A DNA stretch of 64,000 nucleotides from an uncultured Dorea sp. (GCA_910580235.1 CAJTVU010000005.1:1-64000); one strand, 5' to 3'. Positions 25,774 through 34,640 are shown, counted from the stretch's first letter. Made by a program: numbers and translations. The notes: generated by a model not told the origin, from the sequence alone.

Positions 25774-27060
25774 ATGTTAGACATTAAGTTTGTAAGAGCG
25801 AATCCAGACGTAGTAAGAGAGAACATTAAAAAGAAGTTCCAGGATGACAAGCTTCCGATGGTGGACGAGGTTCTGGAGCTCGATCAGAGAAATCGCGATA
25901 TTAAGCAGGAAGTGGAAGCCCTTCGTGCAGAGAAAAATAAGATCTCCAAGCAGATTGGCGCATGTATGGCGCAGGGAAAGAAGGAAGAGGCGGAAGGATT
26001 AAAGCAAAAAGTCCAGGAAAGCGCTGACAGGATCGAGGCTCTTTCTACAGAAGAAAAAGAGGTCGAAGAAAAAATCAAAAAGATTATGATGACGATCCCA
26101 AACATTATTGATCCATCTGTACCGATTGGAAAAGATGACAGTGAGAATGTGGAGATTGAGAAGTTCGGCGAGCCTGTCGTACCGGAATATGATATTCCGT
26201 ACCACACAGAAATTATGGAGAGTTTTGCAGGGATTGATCTGGAGAGCGCGGGAAAGGTGGCAGGAAACGGATTCTATTATCTTATGGGCGATATCGCAAG
26301 GCTCCATTCCGCAGTTATTACTTACGCCCGTGACTTTATGATTGAAAGAGGGTTTATGTACTGTATACCTCCATTTATGATCCGCAGCAATGTGGTGACC
26401 GGAGTTATGAGCTTCGCAGAAATGGACGCCATGATGTATAAGATTGAGGGAGAAGATTTATATCTTATTGGGACAAGCGAACATTCTATGATTGGCAAAT
26501 TTATTGACTCTATGCTAGATGAGAGCCAGCTGCCGCAGACCCTTACAAGCTACTCCCCATGCTTCCGAAAGGAGAAAGGAGCGCACGGTATCGAAGAGAG
26601 AGGAGTATACCGCATCCACCAGTTTGAGAAGCAGGAGATGATCGTTGTATGTAAACCGGAAGAGAGCCCGAAGTGGTATGACGTGCTGTGGAAGAATACA
26701 GTAGATCTGTTCCGCTCACTTGACATCCCAGTCCGCACACTGGAATGCTGTTCAGGAGATCTTGCAGATCTGAAAGTAAAGTCCTGCGATGTGGAAGCAT
26801 GGTCTCCGCGCCAGAAGAAATATTTTGAGGTAGGAAGCTGTTCAAATCTTGGCGATGCACAGGCGAGAAGGCTTGGGATCCGGGTCAGAGGCGAAGACGG
26901 CAACAAATATTTTGCACACACCCTCAACAACACAGTAGTCGCTCCGCCAAGAATGCTCATTGCATTCCTGGAGAATAATCTTCAGGCAGACGGCTCTGTG
27001 AAGATTCCCGAGGTTCTTCGTCCGTACATGGGCGGAATGACAGAGATTAAAAGGAAATAA
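25774..27060 (+). CDS. serS: Serine-tRNA ligase
   Basis: This 428-residue class II synthetase charges tRNA-Ser. Residues 1-100 form the long antiparallel coiled coil that grips the variable arm of tRNA-Ser. The serine site is in TSEHSMIG (near 235) and motif 2 is CFRKEKGAHGIEERGVYRIHQ (near 265, split here as CFRKEKG and YRIHQFE). Motif 3 reads NNTVVAPPRMLIAFLEN, unlike the NGSGLAVGRTL type of most bacteria, with the key arginine kept. No T-box leader precedes it. AGGAGG lies 9 bases before the ATG. Confidence 0.95.
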   Translation: MLDIKFVRANPDVVRENIKKKFQDDKLPMVDEVLELDQRNRDIKQEVEALRAEKNKISKQIGACMAQGKKEEAEGLKQKVQESADRIEALSTEEKEVEEKIKKIMMTIPNIIDPSVPIGKDDSENVEIEKFGEPVVPEYDIPYHTEIMESFAGIDLESAGKVAGNGFYYLMGDIARLHSAVITYARDFMIERGFMYCIPPFMIRSNVVTGVMSFAEMDAMMYKIEGEDLYLIGTSEHSMIGKFIDSMLDESQLPQTLTSYSPCFRKEKGAHGIEERGVYRIHQFEKQEMIVVCKPEESPKWYDVLWKNTVDLFRSLDIPVRTLECCSGDLADLKVKSCDVEAWSPRQKKYFEVGSCSNLGDAQARRLGIRVRGEDGNKYFAHTLNNTVVAPPRMLIAFLENNLQADGSVKIPEVLRPYMGGMTEIKRK

Positions 27061-27063
27061 GAA

Positions 27064-27954
27064 ATGCATCAGTATTTGAAGGCAATAGGATTTGGCGGGA
27101 TTGGATCAAAGAAGGAGCTATACAAGATTCTGGATGATGTAGAGAGCAGATTCACTTATCATGAGCTGGTCTATATGGAAGAAGAGCTGGATTTCTGTGA
27201 GTATCAGAAAGAATATGGCGCGGGGATAGGCGTCTCTGTCTTTGGGAATCTGGATATAGATGAGCATTTCAAGAGAGAATATTATTTTCCGTTCTTCATC
27301 GGGACAGGTATTACTTCTTATGCGGAGGTCATGGTAGACAGACGTATGGACAGAGAGGCATACATCGGAGTCTGTGAAGATGCGAAGATCGGCATCAGCC
27401 TCATATTCCATCTGCAGAACACATTAGAGTATCTTCGGGAAAAAGAGCTTGGCCAGGGGAAGGTCAGTTATTCTTCCGTCACTCTGTCAGGCCTGAGCAA
27501 TTCCGGAGTGATACTCCTGCCGGTGAAAAAAGATAAAGTTCAGGTAAAACAGCAAAAAGATGAGGCCCGCAACAGGATAAATCTTATGAACGCCGCCAGG
27601 AACGGCGACCCGACGGCCATTGAAAGCCTTACACTTGAAAATATTGATACATATTCCAAAGTATCGAAAAGGCTCGTTACGGAAGATGTATTCAGTATTG
27701 TCGACACATATATTATGCCATATGGAGTCGAATGCGACAGGTACGCGATTTTGGGAGAGATAAAAGCGATCGATACTACCGTCAACGAATATACAGGTGA
27801 AGATATCTATATTATGCGCCTTGATGTAAATGAGCTAAGCTTCGACGTATGTGTCCCCGTGAAAGAAGTAATGGGCGAAGCAGCCGTCGGAAGAAGGTTC
27901 AAAGCAGACATCTGGCTTCAAGGACGGATAAATCTGGGGACGGGGCAAAATTAA
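27064..27954 (+). CDS. DUF3881 family protein
   Basis: A 296-residue soluble protein beginning MHQYLKAIGFGGI, the pattern of DUF3881, a family found mainly in Lachnospiraceae and usually next to serS. No catalytic motif or membrane segment is visible, and the function is unknown. It starts 3 bases after serS and so shares its transcript. The last seven codons and stop lie inside a GGGGAC inverted repeat, so the extreme C-terminus may have been altered by insertion of that element. Confidence 0.85.
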   Translation: MHQYLKAIGFGGIGSKKELYKILDDVESRFTYHELVYMEEELDFCEYQKEYGAGIGVSVFGNLDIDEHFKREYYFPFFIGTGITSYAEVMVDRRMDREAYIGVCEDAKIGISLIFHLQNTLEYLREKELGQGKVSYSSVTLSGLSNSGVILLPVKKDKVQVKQQKDEARNRINLMNAARNGDPTAIESLTLENIDTYSKVSKRLVTEDVFSIVDTYIMPYGVECDRYAILGEIKAIDTTVNEYTGEDIYIMRLDVNELSFDVCVPVKEVMGEAAVGRRFKADIWLQGRINLGTGQN

Positions 27955-27975
27955 AATTACCCCGTCCCCAGATTT
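27930..27975. repeat. GGGGACGGGG inverted repeat at the end of the DUF3881 gene
   Basis: A perfect 16-bp stem AAATCTGGGGACGGGG (27930-27945) pairs with 27960-27975 around a 14-base loop. It spans the stop codon at 27952-27954. It can act as a bidirectional terminator and belongs with the other GGGGAC palindromes of this window. Confidence 0.85.
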
Positions 27976-28034
27976 AAATTTAGTTGATTTTTTCTTCTTA
28001 AAGTGTTAAAATATAAAACGCAGTAAATATAAAT

Positions 28035-28108
28035 GTCGCTATAGCTCAGCTGGATAGAGCGACCGCCTCCTAAGCGGTAGGCCGGAGGTTCAAATCCTCT
28101 TAGCGACG
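28035..28108 (+). tRNA. tRNA-Arg (anticodon CCT)
   Basis: A full cloverleaf. The acceptor GTCGCTA pairs with TAGCGAC, and the D-arm reads GCTCAGCTGGATAGAGC. The anticodon stem CCGC/GCGG encloses CTCCTAA with anticodon CCU (arginine AGG). The T-arm is GGAGGTTCAAATCCTC. CCA is not encoded. Confidence 0.97.
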
Positions 28109-28114
28109 TACTAA

Positions 28115-28155
28115 AGAGCGCCGGGAATTCTGGGTTCCAGAGTTCCCGGTGTTCT
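28115..28155 (+). terminator. Hairpin terminator after tRNA-Arg
   Basis: The arms 28115-28133 and 28137-28155 pair over 19 positions with three mismatches or wobbles, centred on CCGGGAA/TTCCCGG. The T-run after the stem is weak (GTTCTATTCTC), so termination efficiency is uncertain. Confidence 0.6.
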
Positions 28156-28319
28156 ATTCTCATCTAAATGTGCCGATCAAAATAGCAATTCTGCTGATTT
28201 CCCTAAAAGATATATTAAACATTTTACTAATTTATCTTTGAAGCCACAAACTGTGATCTCAAATTACTTATAGTTTTGAGGTTTCAATTTGGCGCTTCAA
28301 AATAGAAAGGGAGATAAAG

Positions 28320-28528
28320 ATGGCCGATATAGAACAAACAACTCTGATAGACGGATATGTGGATGTTGGGATATTGAATCTGATTTCAAAGAAAAAGTCT
28401 GATGTTAAGAATTTCAATGCACAGCACCCGACATTGAAAATAAAATATACCAAAGTATTCCATGACAGGTTTTGATTCTTGACCAAGCGACAGCCTATCA
28501 TATAGGAGCGTCTTTGAAAGATTATTGA
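28320..28528 (+). pseudogene. Decayed C-terminal fragment of an ORF6N-type (phage/mobile-element) protein
   Basis: An AGGGAG site precedes an ATG at 28320 and a frame of 51 codons, with TLIDGYVDVGIL and NFNAQHPTLKIKYTKVFHDRF, ending at 28475. Shifting by one base at the TTTT run near 28470 continues the frame as LILDQATAYHIGASLKDY to a stop at 28526-28528. From memory this joined pattern matches the C-terminal domain of ORF6N/KilA-like proteins. Intact copies carry more sequence between the two blocks and run on after GASLKD. The fragment thus shows an N-terminal loss, an internal deletion and a frameshift. The rest of the 28156-28617 gap holds only the FIST promoter. Confidence 0.6.
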
Positions 28529-28558
28529 TTGACGCATTATCTATGTATAACATATAAT
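28529..28558 (+). promoter_or_regulatory. Promoter of the FIST-chemoreceptor operon
   Basis: TTGACG (28529-28534), 18 bases, then TATAAT (28553-28558), about 60 bases before the FIST gene. Confidence 0.75.
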
Positions 28559-28617
28559 ATATATAATCTACATTAAATATTTTTGAATATACACAGAATG
28601 AAGGCGAGGGTTACATA

Positions 28618-29673
28618 ATGAAGCAGTTTTTTGGAATGAGCCAGCAAGGGAATCTAACAGAGGCGGTCCGTGGATTAGCTAAGCCTCAATTGATTATGTT
28701 ATTTTCCAATGACAAGCAGTTTGAAGCCCATGTGAATGAGCTGGAGAAGCTTTATCCTCAGGTACCCAGCATTGGATGTATCGGCATGTGCTATGATACT
28801 AAGGTAGTTGAGAAAGGCGTTGGTGTTATTGCATTTTGTGAAGGGGTTAGCGCTGCAGCCAACGTATTAGAGCAAGTGTCTGTTATGCCTGTAAAATACA
28901 TTAAGCGTCTGCAAGATGACGTAAAACGGATAAACGGTATGCAGGATAATACTATATGTATCGATTTATGTTCAGGCAATGATGCCTGTGTGCTTACTAC
29001 GATCCATTCTGTATTAAAGAAAAAGAATATCTCACTGGTAGGAGGGACCGGTGATGCGGGCAGAGTATCTGCAAATGGAAAGGTCTATAAAGATGCCGTT
29101 GCTTATGCATTGATAAAGAATCAGAATGGTAAAGTGAAAGCATATAAAGAGAATATCTATCATCAGATGGAAGGATGTCGTTTTATCGCTTCTCGGACAG
29201 ATAAGGCTAATTATGTTATGGGCGCATTGAATGGACATTCTGCAAAGCAGATTTATCAGGATATTCTTCATGTATCAGAACGGGATATTACGACACAGAC
29301 ATTTAAAAACCCATTTGGAAAGCTTAATGGCGATGATGTTTGTATTGTTTCTATTAAAGAAGTAAAAGGTGATTCTCTGACCTGTTTTCGGCAGATAAAT
29401 GATTCGGACGTCCTGGCCCTTTTGGAGCTGGGTGATTATAAGGAGATTGTAAAGAATACTATTAGCCAGATCAGACAGGAGTTTCCGCGGATCTCTGCAG
29501 TGTTTTCTGTAAACTGCCTGTTCAGGTATTTGCTATTTAATCAGGAGCATTATATGCAGGAATATTTAAAAGATATGAGCTTGCTAGGGAAGCATGCAGG
29601 ATTTGTCGGATATGGAGAGCATTATAATAATAGATTTGTAAACCAGTCTATGACTTGTGTAGTATTTGAGTAA
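28618..29673 (+). CDS. FIST domain sensory protein
   Basis: This 351-residue soluble protein carries a FIST_N region (about residues 25-200, with SIGCIGMCYD and LVGGTGDAG) and a FIST_C region (about 210-340). FIST proteins are predicted ligand-binding sensors coupled to chemoreceptors, histidine kinases or cyclic-di-GMP enzymes; small metabolites such as amino acids are proposed ligands. The next gene, 15 bases on, encodes a soluble chemoreceptor, which strongly supports a sensory partnership. No transmembrane segment is visible. Confidence 0.85.
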   Translation: MKQFFGMSQQGNLTEAVRGLAKPQLIMLFSNDKQFEAHVNELEKLYPQVPSIGCIGMCYDTKVVEKGVGVIAFCEGVSAAANVLEQVSVMPVKYIKRLQDDVKRINGMQDNTICIDLCSGNDACVLTTIHSVLKKKNISLVGGTGDAGRVSANGKVYKDAVAYALIKNQNGKVKAYKENIYHQMEGCRFIASRTDKANYVMGALNGHSAKQIYQDILHVSERDITTQTFKNPFGKLNGDDVCIVSIKEVKGDSLTCFRQINDSDVLALLELGDYKEIVKNTISQIRQEFPRISAVFSVNCLFRYLLFNQEHYMQEYLKDMSLLGKHAGFVGYGEHYNNRFVNQSMTCVVFE

Positions 29674-29688
29674 AGGGGGATTTTCATA

Positions 29689-30630
29689 ATGTTTGGGAAC
29701 AGAAGCAGGCAAGATGCACAAAGAATGCTTGAACAGGAATGCGGTTTAGATCCGGTACTGCACGTGATGGATAGTTTAAAAGACTATCATACGGAACTTG
29801 TGCAGAAAGAGGTAGCTTCACTACGTGAACTAGATAATATAGGGATCTCTTTTGGGAATATACTGAAAGAGGCAGAGAGCTTTCAGGAAAGGCTTCAAAA
29901 CTTTGATCAGAACTTTTCAAATATCGAACAAGCTTCAGAGGAATTTACAACAGTCCGGGAGGTTATTGCCCAATCGGTCGGGCGTGCGAAGAACGGAGTC
30001 GAAGAGCTTAAAAATAGTTCGATGCAGGTAGAGGCTTTTTTCAATGAGATGGAGAGTACATTTGTAAATTTACAGCAGGCTGTGGAAAAGATTAAATCAT
30101 GTACAAAAAGTATCGTATCTATAGCTGAGCAGACGAATATTCTTGCAATTAACGCTTCTATTGAGGCTGCGCGGGCAGGAGAACAGGGAAAAGGCTTTGC
30201 GGTAGTAGCGGTAGAAGTAAAAAAGCTTGCAGATGAAATTAAGAACCTGACTGGTGAAGTGGACTCAGGAATCCAGAATGTGGAACAGGGGACAGAACAG
30301 TTGAACGGCAGTATCGATGATTCCCGGCAGGCATTGTCAAGAAGCCTTGTCAAGGTGGATGAGACTTATGAGATGTTTGATGAGATTACGAAATCGGCAG
30401 AAGGAGCGTCAACCGTACATAATGAGATATCCAGAGTAATAGATGATTCAAAAATGGCGATGCAATTATTATGCGGCTTCTTTGAGCAATTAAGGAGCAG
30501 ATATCAGGAAGTCGTAGATCATATAAATCGAGCAGATAAGCTGGGCACTACGAAAAGTACAATGTTTGAAGATATAGATAATATGATGTCTCAGATTCCG
30601 CCGATTATAAAAGAGTATACATCTAAATAA
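29689..30630 (+). CDS. Soluble methyl-accepting chemotaxis protein
   Basis: A 313-residue protein made almost wholly of coiled coil. The receptor hairpin tip, EQTNILAINASIEAARAGEQ followed by GKGFAVVAVEVKKLADE, is at about residues 148-185. There is no transmembrane helix and no HAMP domain. A short N-terminal helical region (1-60) may dock the FIST partner. It would signal through CheA/CheW from the cytoplasm, although no che genes are in this window. A terminator follows, closing a two-gene operon. Confidence 0.9.
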   Translation: MFGNRSRQDAQRMLEQECGLDPVLHVMDSLKDYHTELVQKEVASLRELDNIGISFGNILKEAESFQERLQNFDQNFSNIEQASEEFTTVREVIAQSVGRAKNGVEELKNSSMQVEAFFNEMESTFVNLQQAVEKIKSCTKSIVSIAEQTNILAINASIEAARAGEQGKGFAVVAVEVKKLADEIKNLTGEVDSGIQNVEQGTEQLNGSIDDSRQALSRSLVKVDETYEMFDEITKSAEGASTVHNEISRVIDDSKMAMQLLCGFFEQLRSRYQEVVDHINRADKLGTTKSTMFEDIDNMMSQIPPIIKEYTSK

Positions 30631-30642
30631 GGTTGAATATAT

Positions 30643-30674
30643 TACCCTCAGTGTGCAAAAAGACACTGAGGGTA
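30643..30674 (+). terminator. Terminator after the chemoreceptor gene
   Basis: A perfect 12-bp stem TACCCTCAGTGT (30643-30654) pairs with 30663-30674 around an 8-base loop and is followed by TTTT. Confidence 0.85.
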
Positions 30675-30725
30675 TTTTAGACGGATATTCTTGTTATTGT
30701 CAATTGAGATTGAAAAAGTTATTTC

Positions 30726-30791
30726 TTGACAGATATATGCAGTTTTATTATAATAGCGAATATAGACCGACCGTCGGTCTATATTCGCTAT
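30726..30791 (+). promoter_or_regulatory. TetR-operon promoter with 39-bp palindromic operator
   Basis: TTGACA (30726-30731), 17 bases, TATAAT (30749-30754). A palindrome with two perfect 19-base arms and one central base spans 30753-30791, core GACCGACCGTCGGTC. It overlaps the end of the -10 box and the start point, ideal for autorepression by the TetR protein encoded 18 bases downstream. Confidence 0.9.
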
Positions 30792-30808
30792 GAAGGGATA
30801 GATCTAAG

Positions 30809-31438
30809 ATGAGAGTTGTGAAAGAATATGACGAGCGGAAGAATGAGATTATTGATACGGCTGCGTTCCTGTTTATGGAGAAAGGGTATGACCGGTGCAG
30901 TGTCAATGATATTTTAAATAAGATTGGGATTGCAAAGGGCACGTTTTATCATTATTTTAAGTCGAAAGAGGACGTCCTGGACGCCGCCGTAGATAAAATG
31001 TCGGAACAGATCTTAGCGCAGGTGCAGGAAATAGCCGGGAAAAAGGATATCCCGCCGGTAGACAGGATAATTAAAGTCCTGCTTGCGACGAGAGCTCAAG
31101 ATCAGACGGGCGAAGCGCTTATCGAGGAAATGCACAAAAACAGCAATGCGCTGCTCCATCAAAAAACGCTCGTATCGATCATCACGATGCTTACCCCCAT
31201 TTTTGCCGAGATTGTGGAGGAAGGGAACGCGGCCGGCATTTTTCACTGTACCTATCCGGCCCAGAGCGCGCAGATATTGCTCGCTGCCACGCTTACCCTC
31301 CTGGACGACGGTATCTTTCAGATAGATAAGATAGAGGCGGCCGGCATATTCGAGGCGCTGATCGCGGCTATGGAAAAGATGCTCGGCGTAGCAGACGGCG
31401 CTCTTTTTGAGAAGATGCACATGTATTGGCAGTTTTGA
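30809..31438 (+). CDS. TetR/AcrR-family transcriptional regulator
   Basis: A 209-residue regulator. The N-terminal HTH is clear (AAFLFMEKGYDRCSVNDILNK, interrupted here as FMEKGYDRCS, then GIAKGTFYHYFKSKEDVL near 50). The C-terminal ligand domain is divergent, as usual. It very probably represses itself and the two downstream ABC genes through the palindrome just upstream. The inducer is unknown. The permease gene begins 28 bases after its stop. Confidence 0.92.
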   Translation: MRVVKEYDERKNEIIDTAAFLFMEKGYDRCSVNDILNKIGIAKGTFYHYFKSKEDVLDAAVDKMSEQILAQVQEIAGKKDIPPVDRIIKVLLATRAQDQTGEALIEEMHKNSNALLHQKTLVSIITMLTPIFAEIVEEGNAAGIFHCTYPAQSAQILLAATLTLLDDGIFQIDKIEAAGIFEALIAAMEKMLGVADGALFEKMHMYWQF

Positions 31439-31466
31439 ACGGAATGAGAGGATAAGGGAGCGTGCC

Positions 31467-33824
31467 ATGTACTTAAAGCTTTTAAAAAATGATTTTCGGA
31501 AAAATCCGTGGAACAACGGGATCTTGCTTTTGTTCATATGCCTGTCTGTGACGATTGTGGCCACGGTCACTCTGATGTTGGCGCAATTGTTTGCTTCTAT
31601 TTCGTCTATGTATGAAACGGCGAACCCGCCTCATTTCGTGCAAATGCACAAAGGAGAGCTGTCACAGCAGGATTTGGATGGATTTAACAGTGATTATGAA
31701 GGGATTGAACATTGGCAGACTGTTTCCATGATCAATCTGTATGGGGATGAGATTACAGCTTCGGACGAGAGTGGAAAGAAGATCTCTCTTTCCGATTGTC
31801 GGCTGGACATCGGTTTTGTGAAGCAAAATCAGAAATATGATGTTCTGCTGGACGGAGATAGAAATCCATTGACGATGGGTCCGGGAGAGATCGGTGTTCC
31901 GGTTATTCTGTTGGATGAATTTGCTATTGCTGTCGGCGATACGATCACGTTGGACAGTGGAACGATTACAAAAGATTTTACGGTGGCAGATTATGTTTAT
32001 GATGGGCAGATGAACTCCACTCTCTGCTCTTCCACACGGTTTTTAATCAGCGATACAGACTTTGAAGCATTATCCGGCAGTGTGGGAGAGACGGAATACT
32101 TGATTGAAGCATGGCTTTCGGACAGCGCGCAGGGGGCTGCTTACCAGACGGCCTACGAACAAAATGAACGGAACCTGCCAAAGAACGGGCAGGCTGTTAC
32201 TTATACAATAATCTTTCTTTTGAGCGCGATGACGGATTTACTGACGGCAGCTGTTTTTGTGCTGGCTGGCGTGCTTCTGCTTATCATTGCGCTTGTGTGC
32301 CTGCGCTATGTCGTCCTGACAGAGCTGGAAGAGGATATGTGTGAGATTGGTACTATGAAGGCGATGGGGATCCCGGAGAAGGGCATTTGCGGCCTGTATC
32401 TCAATAAGATCAGGATCCTTACAATGATAGGCTGCGTTCTGGGATTCCTGTTTGCACAAGCTTGCGTGTCTATGCTTACAGAGCATATGAACCGTACCTT
32501 CGGCGGCCAGACGGCTGCAGCAGAGGGGCTGCTTTTGTCAGCGACGTCGGTTGTCGCGGTGTATGGAATTATCCTTGCGTTCTCCAGGAAGATACTGAGC
32601 CGCTTAAAAAAGGCGGCTGTGACAGACTTGCTTGTGACAGGAGAAGGCTTTGGGCGCAGAGTAAAAGCAAAAGACGGGCTTCGTAAGAAAGAGCGGCTTC
32701 CAGTCAATCTTCTGATAGGGCTGCATGAAGTACGGCGAGGCTATGGTATTATTTTTGGCGTTCTTTTGCTTATCTCCTTTTTGATCGCTGTTCCATTCAG
32801 GACCGTACAGACGATGGAGGACAGAGAATTTGTCACTTATATGGGAAGCCCTGTGTATGATCTTCTTCTGGAGGTGGAGCAGGGAGAGGATCTGGAAGAG
32901 CGGAGCCAGCTTGCAAAAGACCTCTTGCTGGAAGGAACATGGCGGGACGAGATACGGGGCGTCTCCACTTTACGCAGAGTGCGATTGCAGGCTGTAAGGA
33001 AGGATGGGAAGATGGCAGGCATTTATATCGACACTGGTGAAAATGCGGGCGCAGGGCTAAAATATCTTATTGGAAAAAATCCGGAGAGTGACGCGGAGAT
33101 CGCTCTTTCCTATCTGATGGGGGAAGAGCTGGGGAAAACGGTCGGAGATACGGTGGATATTATAGTAAGCGGCAAAAGGCAGGAGCTTACAGTGTGCGGC
33201 GTCTATCAGGATATGACGAGCGGCGGCCGGACGGCGAAGACTGTCTCTACTTTTCCAGAAGCGCCCGCGCAAAAATACAGCTATGGCCTTACACTGCCAG
33301 GGGGAGATCCGGAGAGGCTGGCCTCCGTCCTTCGGGAGCAGTTGGGAGGAGGCTACAGTGTTGAAAATATGGAGGAGTTCCTTCGGCAGACTTTAGGCGG
33401 CGTTACGGCACAGGTGAGACAGGCGGGGATTGCTGTCTTGCTGCTTGGGATCTGCCTGGCGGCTCTGATAGCGGCATTGTTCTTAAAGCTGCGGATTGCG
33501 AGGGAGGCGGCTTCTCTGGCGTCAAAAAAGGCGATGGGGATCCCGTTTACGGCCATCCGCAAGCAGGAGGTTTACCCTGCCCTGATTGCCGGCGGATGCG
33601 GCTCTGCCTGCGGCATATTATTGACAGAGCTGATGGGAGAGCATCTGATCAGCGGCCTGTCCGGTATGCTGGGAATGGGGATCCAGAAGATTATCTTTGT
33701 CCCTGCGCCTGCATGGGAGCTCTTTGCGATCCCGGCGCTATTGCTTGTTGTATTGAGCATTGTGGCTGTAAGTATTTGCACACAGATAAAGTATATGGAT
33801 GTGGCAGGCTATATAAATGAATAA
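31467..33824 (+). CDS. FtsX-like ABC transporter permease (large, two FtsX modules)
   Basis: A 785-residue protein with an N-terminal helix (about residues 20-45), an extracytoplasmic domain (about 50-240), a first FtsX block of three helices (near 255-380), a helix near 430, a second extracytoplasmic domain (about 450-640) and a last FtsX block (near 655-775). This topology is typical of MacB/BceB-like exporters or mechanotransmission systems acting on peptides or lipids. The ATG at 31467 is chosen because it follows AGGGAG and begins MYLKLLKND. Substrate unknown. Confidence 0.88.
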   Translation: MYLKLLKNDFRKNPWNNGILLLFICLSVTIVATVTLMLAQLFASISSMYETANPPHFVQMHKGELSQQDLDGFNSDYEGIEHWQTVSMINLYGDEITASDESGKKISLSDCRLDIGFVKQNQKYDVLLDGDRNPLTMGPGEIGVPVILLDEFAIAVGDTITLDSGTITKDFTVADYVYDGQMNSTLCSSTRFLISDTDFEALSGSVGETEYLIEAWLSDSAQGAAYQTAYEQNERNLPKNGQAVTYTIIFLLSAMTDLLTAAVFVLAGVLLLIIALVCLRYVVLTELEEDMCEIGTMKAMGIPEKGICGLYLNKIRILTMIGCVLGFLFAQACVSMLTEHMNRTFGGQTAAAEGLLLSATSVVAVYGIILAFSRKILSRLKKAAVTDLLVTGEGFGRRVKAKDGLRKKERLPVNLLIGLHEVRRGYGIIFGVLLLISFLIAVPFRTVQTMEDREFVTYMGSPVYDLLLEVEQGEDLEERSQLAKDLLLEGTWRDEIRGVSTLRRVRLQAVRKDGKMAGIYIDTGENAGAGLKYLIGKNPESDAEIALSYLMGEELGKTVGDTVDIIVSGKRQELTVCGVYQDMTSGGRTAKTVSTFPEAPAQKYSYGLTLPGGDPERLASVLREQLGGGYSVENMEEFLRQTLGGVTAQVRQAGIAVLLLGICLAALIAALFLKLRIAREAASLASKKAMGIPFTAIRKQEVYPALIAGGCGSACGILLTELMGEHLISGLSGMLGMGIQKIIFVPAPAWELFAIPALLLVVLSIVAVSICTQIKYMDVAGYINE

Positions 33825-33839
33825 GAATGGAGATCGGCT

Positions 33840-34589
33840 ATGGACACCAATAAATTAGAGATAAAGAATCTATGTAAAAGCTTTGATGGCAGCGAGGTCT
33901 TGTCGCATATCAGCTTTCAGATCGCTTCGGGTGAATTTATCGCCGTCATGGGACCGTCCGGCTGCGGGAAGTCGACGCTTCTCTACTGTGCCAGCGGCAT
34001 GGATCGTCCGACATCGGGAGAGATATTTTTTGAGGGAATGGAAATGAGCGAGCTATCCAATAGAGAGATGGAGAAGCTGCGCTTAGAACATATGGGCTTT
34101 ATTTTTCAGAGAGCAAACTTTCTAAAAAGCCTGTCCATTGCAGATAACATCGTATTTCCGGCATTCCAGCTTGGAAAGCAGAGCCGCGGTGAGATCCGGA
34201 AGACCGGGGAAGAGATGATGGAGAGGCTGGGGATTGCTCATGTGGGAGATCATGATATCCGCCAGGTCTCCGGCGGACAGCTCCAACGGGCGGCTATTTG
34301 CAGAGCCATGATCAACCGGCCGGATATCCTCTTTGGGGACGAGCCTACAGGGGCGCTGAACTCTTCTGCTACACGGGAAGTCCTGGACATTATGACAAGC
34401 ATCAACCGGGCCGGGGCTACCATCCTTCTTGTGACGCATGATGCAAAAGCAGCTTCCAGAGCAGACCGAGTGATCTATCTGGAAGACGGGCAGATAAAAG
34501 ATATCTTATCCCTTGGGAAATATATAGAAGGCAAACAGCCGGTCCGGGAGCAGAAGATGAAAGAATGGCTTGACATCAAGGTACTATAA
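33840..34589 (+). CDS. ABC transporter ATP-binding protein (LolD/MacB type)
   Basis: This 249-residue ATPase has Walker A GPSGCGKST (near 41), signature VSGGQLQRAAICRA (near 142), Walker B ILFGDEPTGAL (near 162) and the H-loop VTHD. The closeness to LolD/MacB/BceA ATPases matches the FtsX permease encoded 15 bases upstream. The pair, with the TetR repressor, forms a regulated export or defence unit. Confidence 0.93.
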   Translation: MDTNKLEIKNLCKSFDGSEVLSHISFQIASGEFIAVMGPSGCGKSTLLYCASGMDRPTSGEIFFEGMEMSELSNREMEKLRLEHMGFIFQRANFLKSLSIADNIVFPAFQLGKQSRGEIRKTGEEMMERLGIAHVGDHDIRQVSGGQLQRAAICRAMINRPDILFGDEPTGALNSSATREVLDIMTSINRAGATILLVTHDAKAASRADRVIYLEDGQIKDILSLGKYIEGKQPVREQKMKEWLDIKVL

Positions 34590-34640
34590 AACTTGAAAAT
34601 ATGATATAATAATAAACAAGCAAACTTTAGGAGGTTCGAT

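Noticed and set aside
28268..28537. An 89-codon minus-strand frame
   Set aside because: It is the antisense of the ORF6N-type remnant, whose plus-strand reading gives recognisable motifs and a ribosome site.
34571..34611. Promoter before the LDH2-type gene using TTGACA 34571 and TATAAT 34606
   Set aside because: The spacing is 29 bases, far from the usual 16-18, and no better -35 box was found, although the -10 box itself is good.
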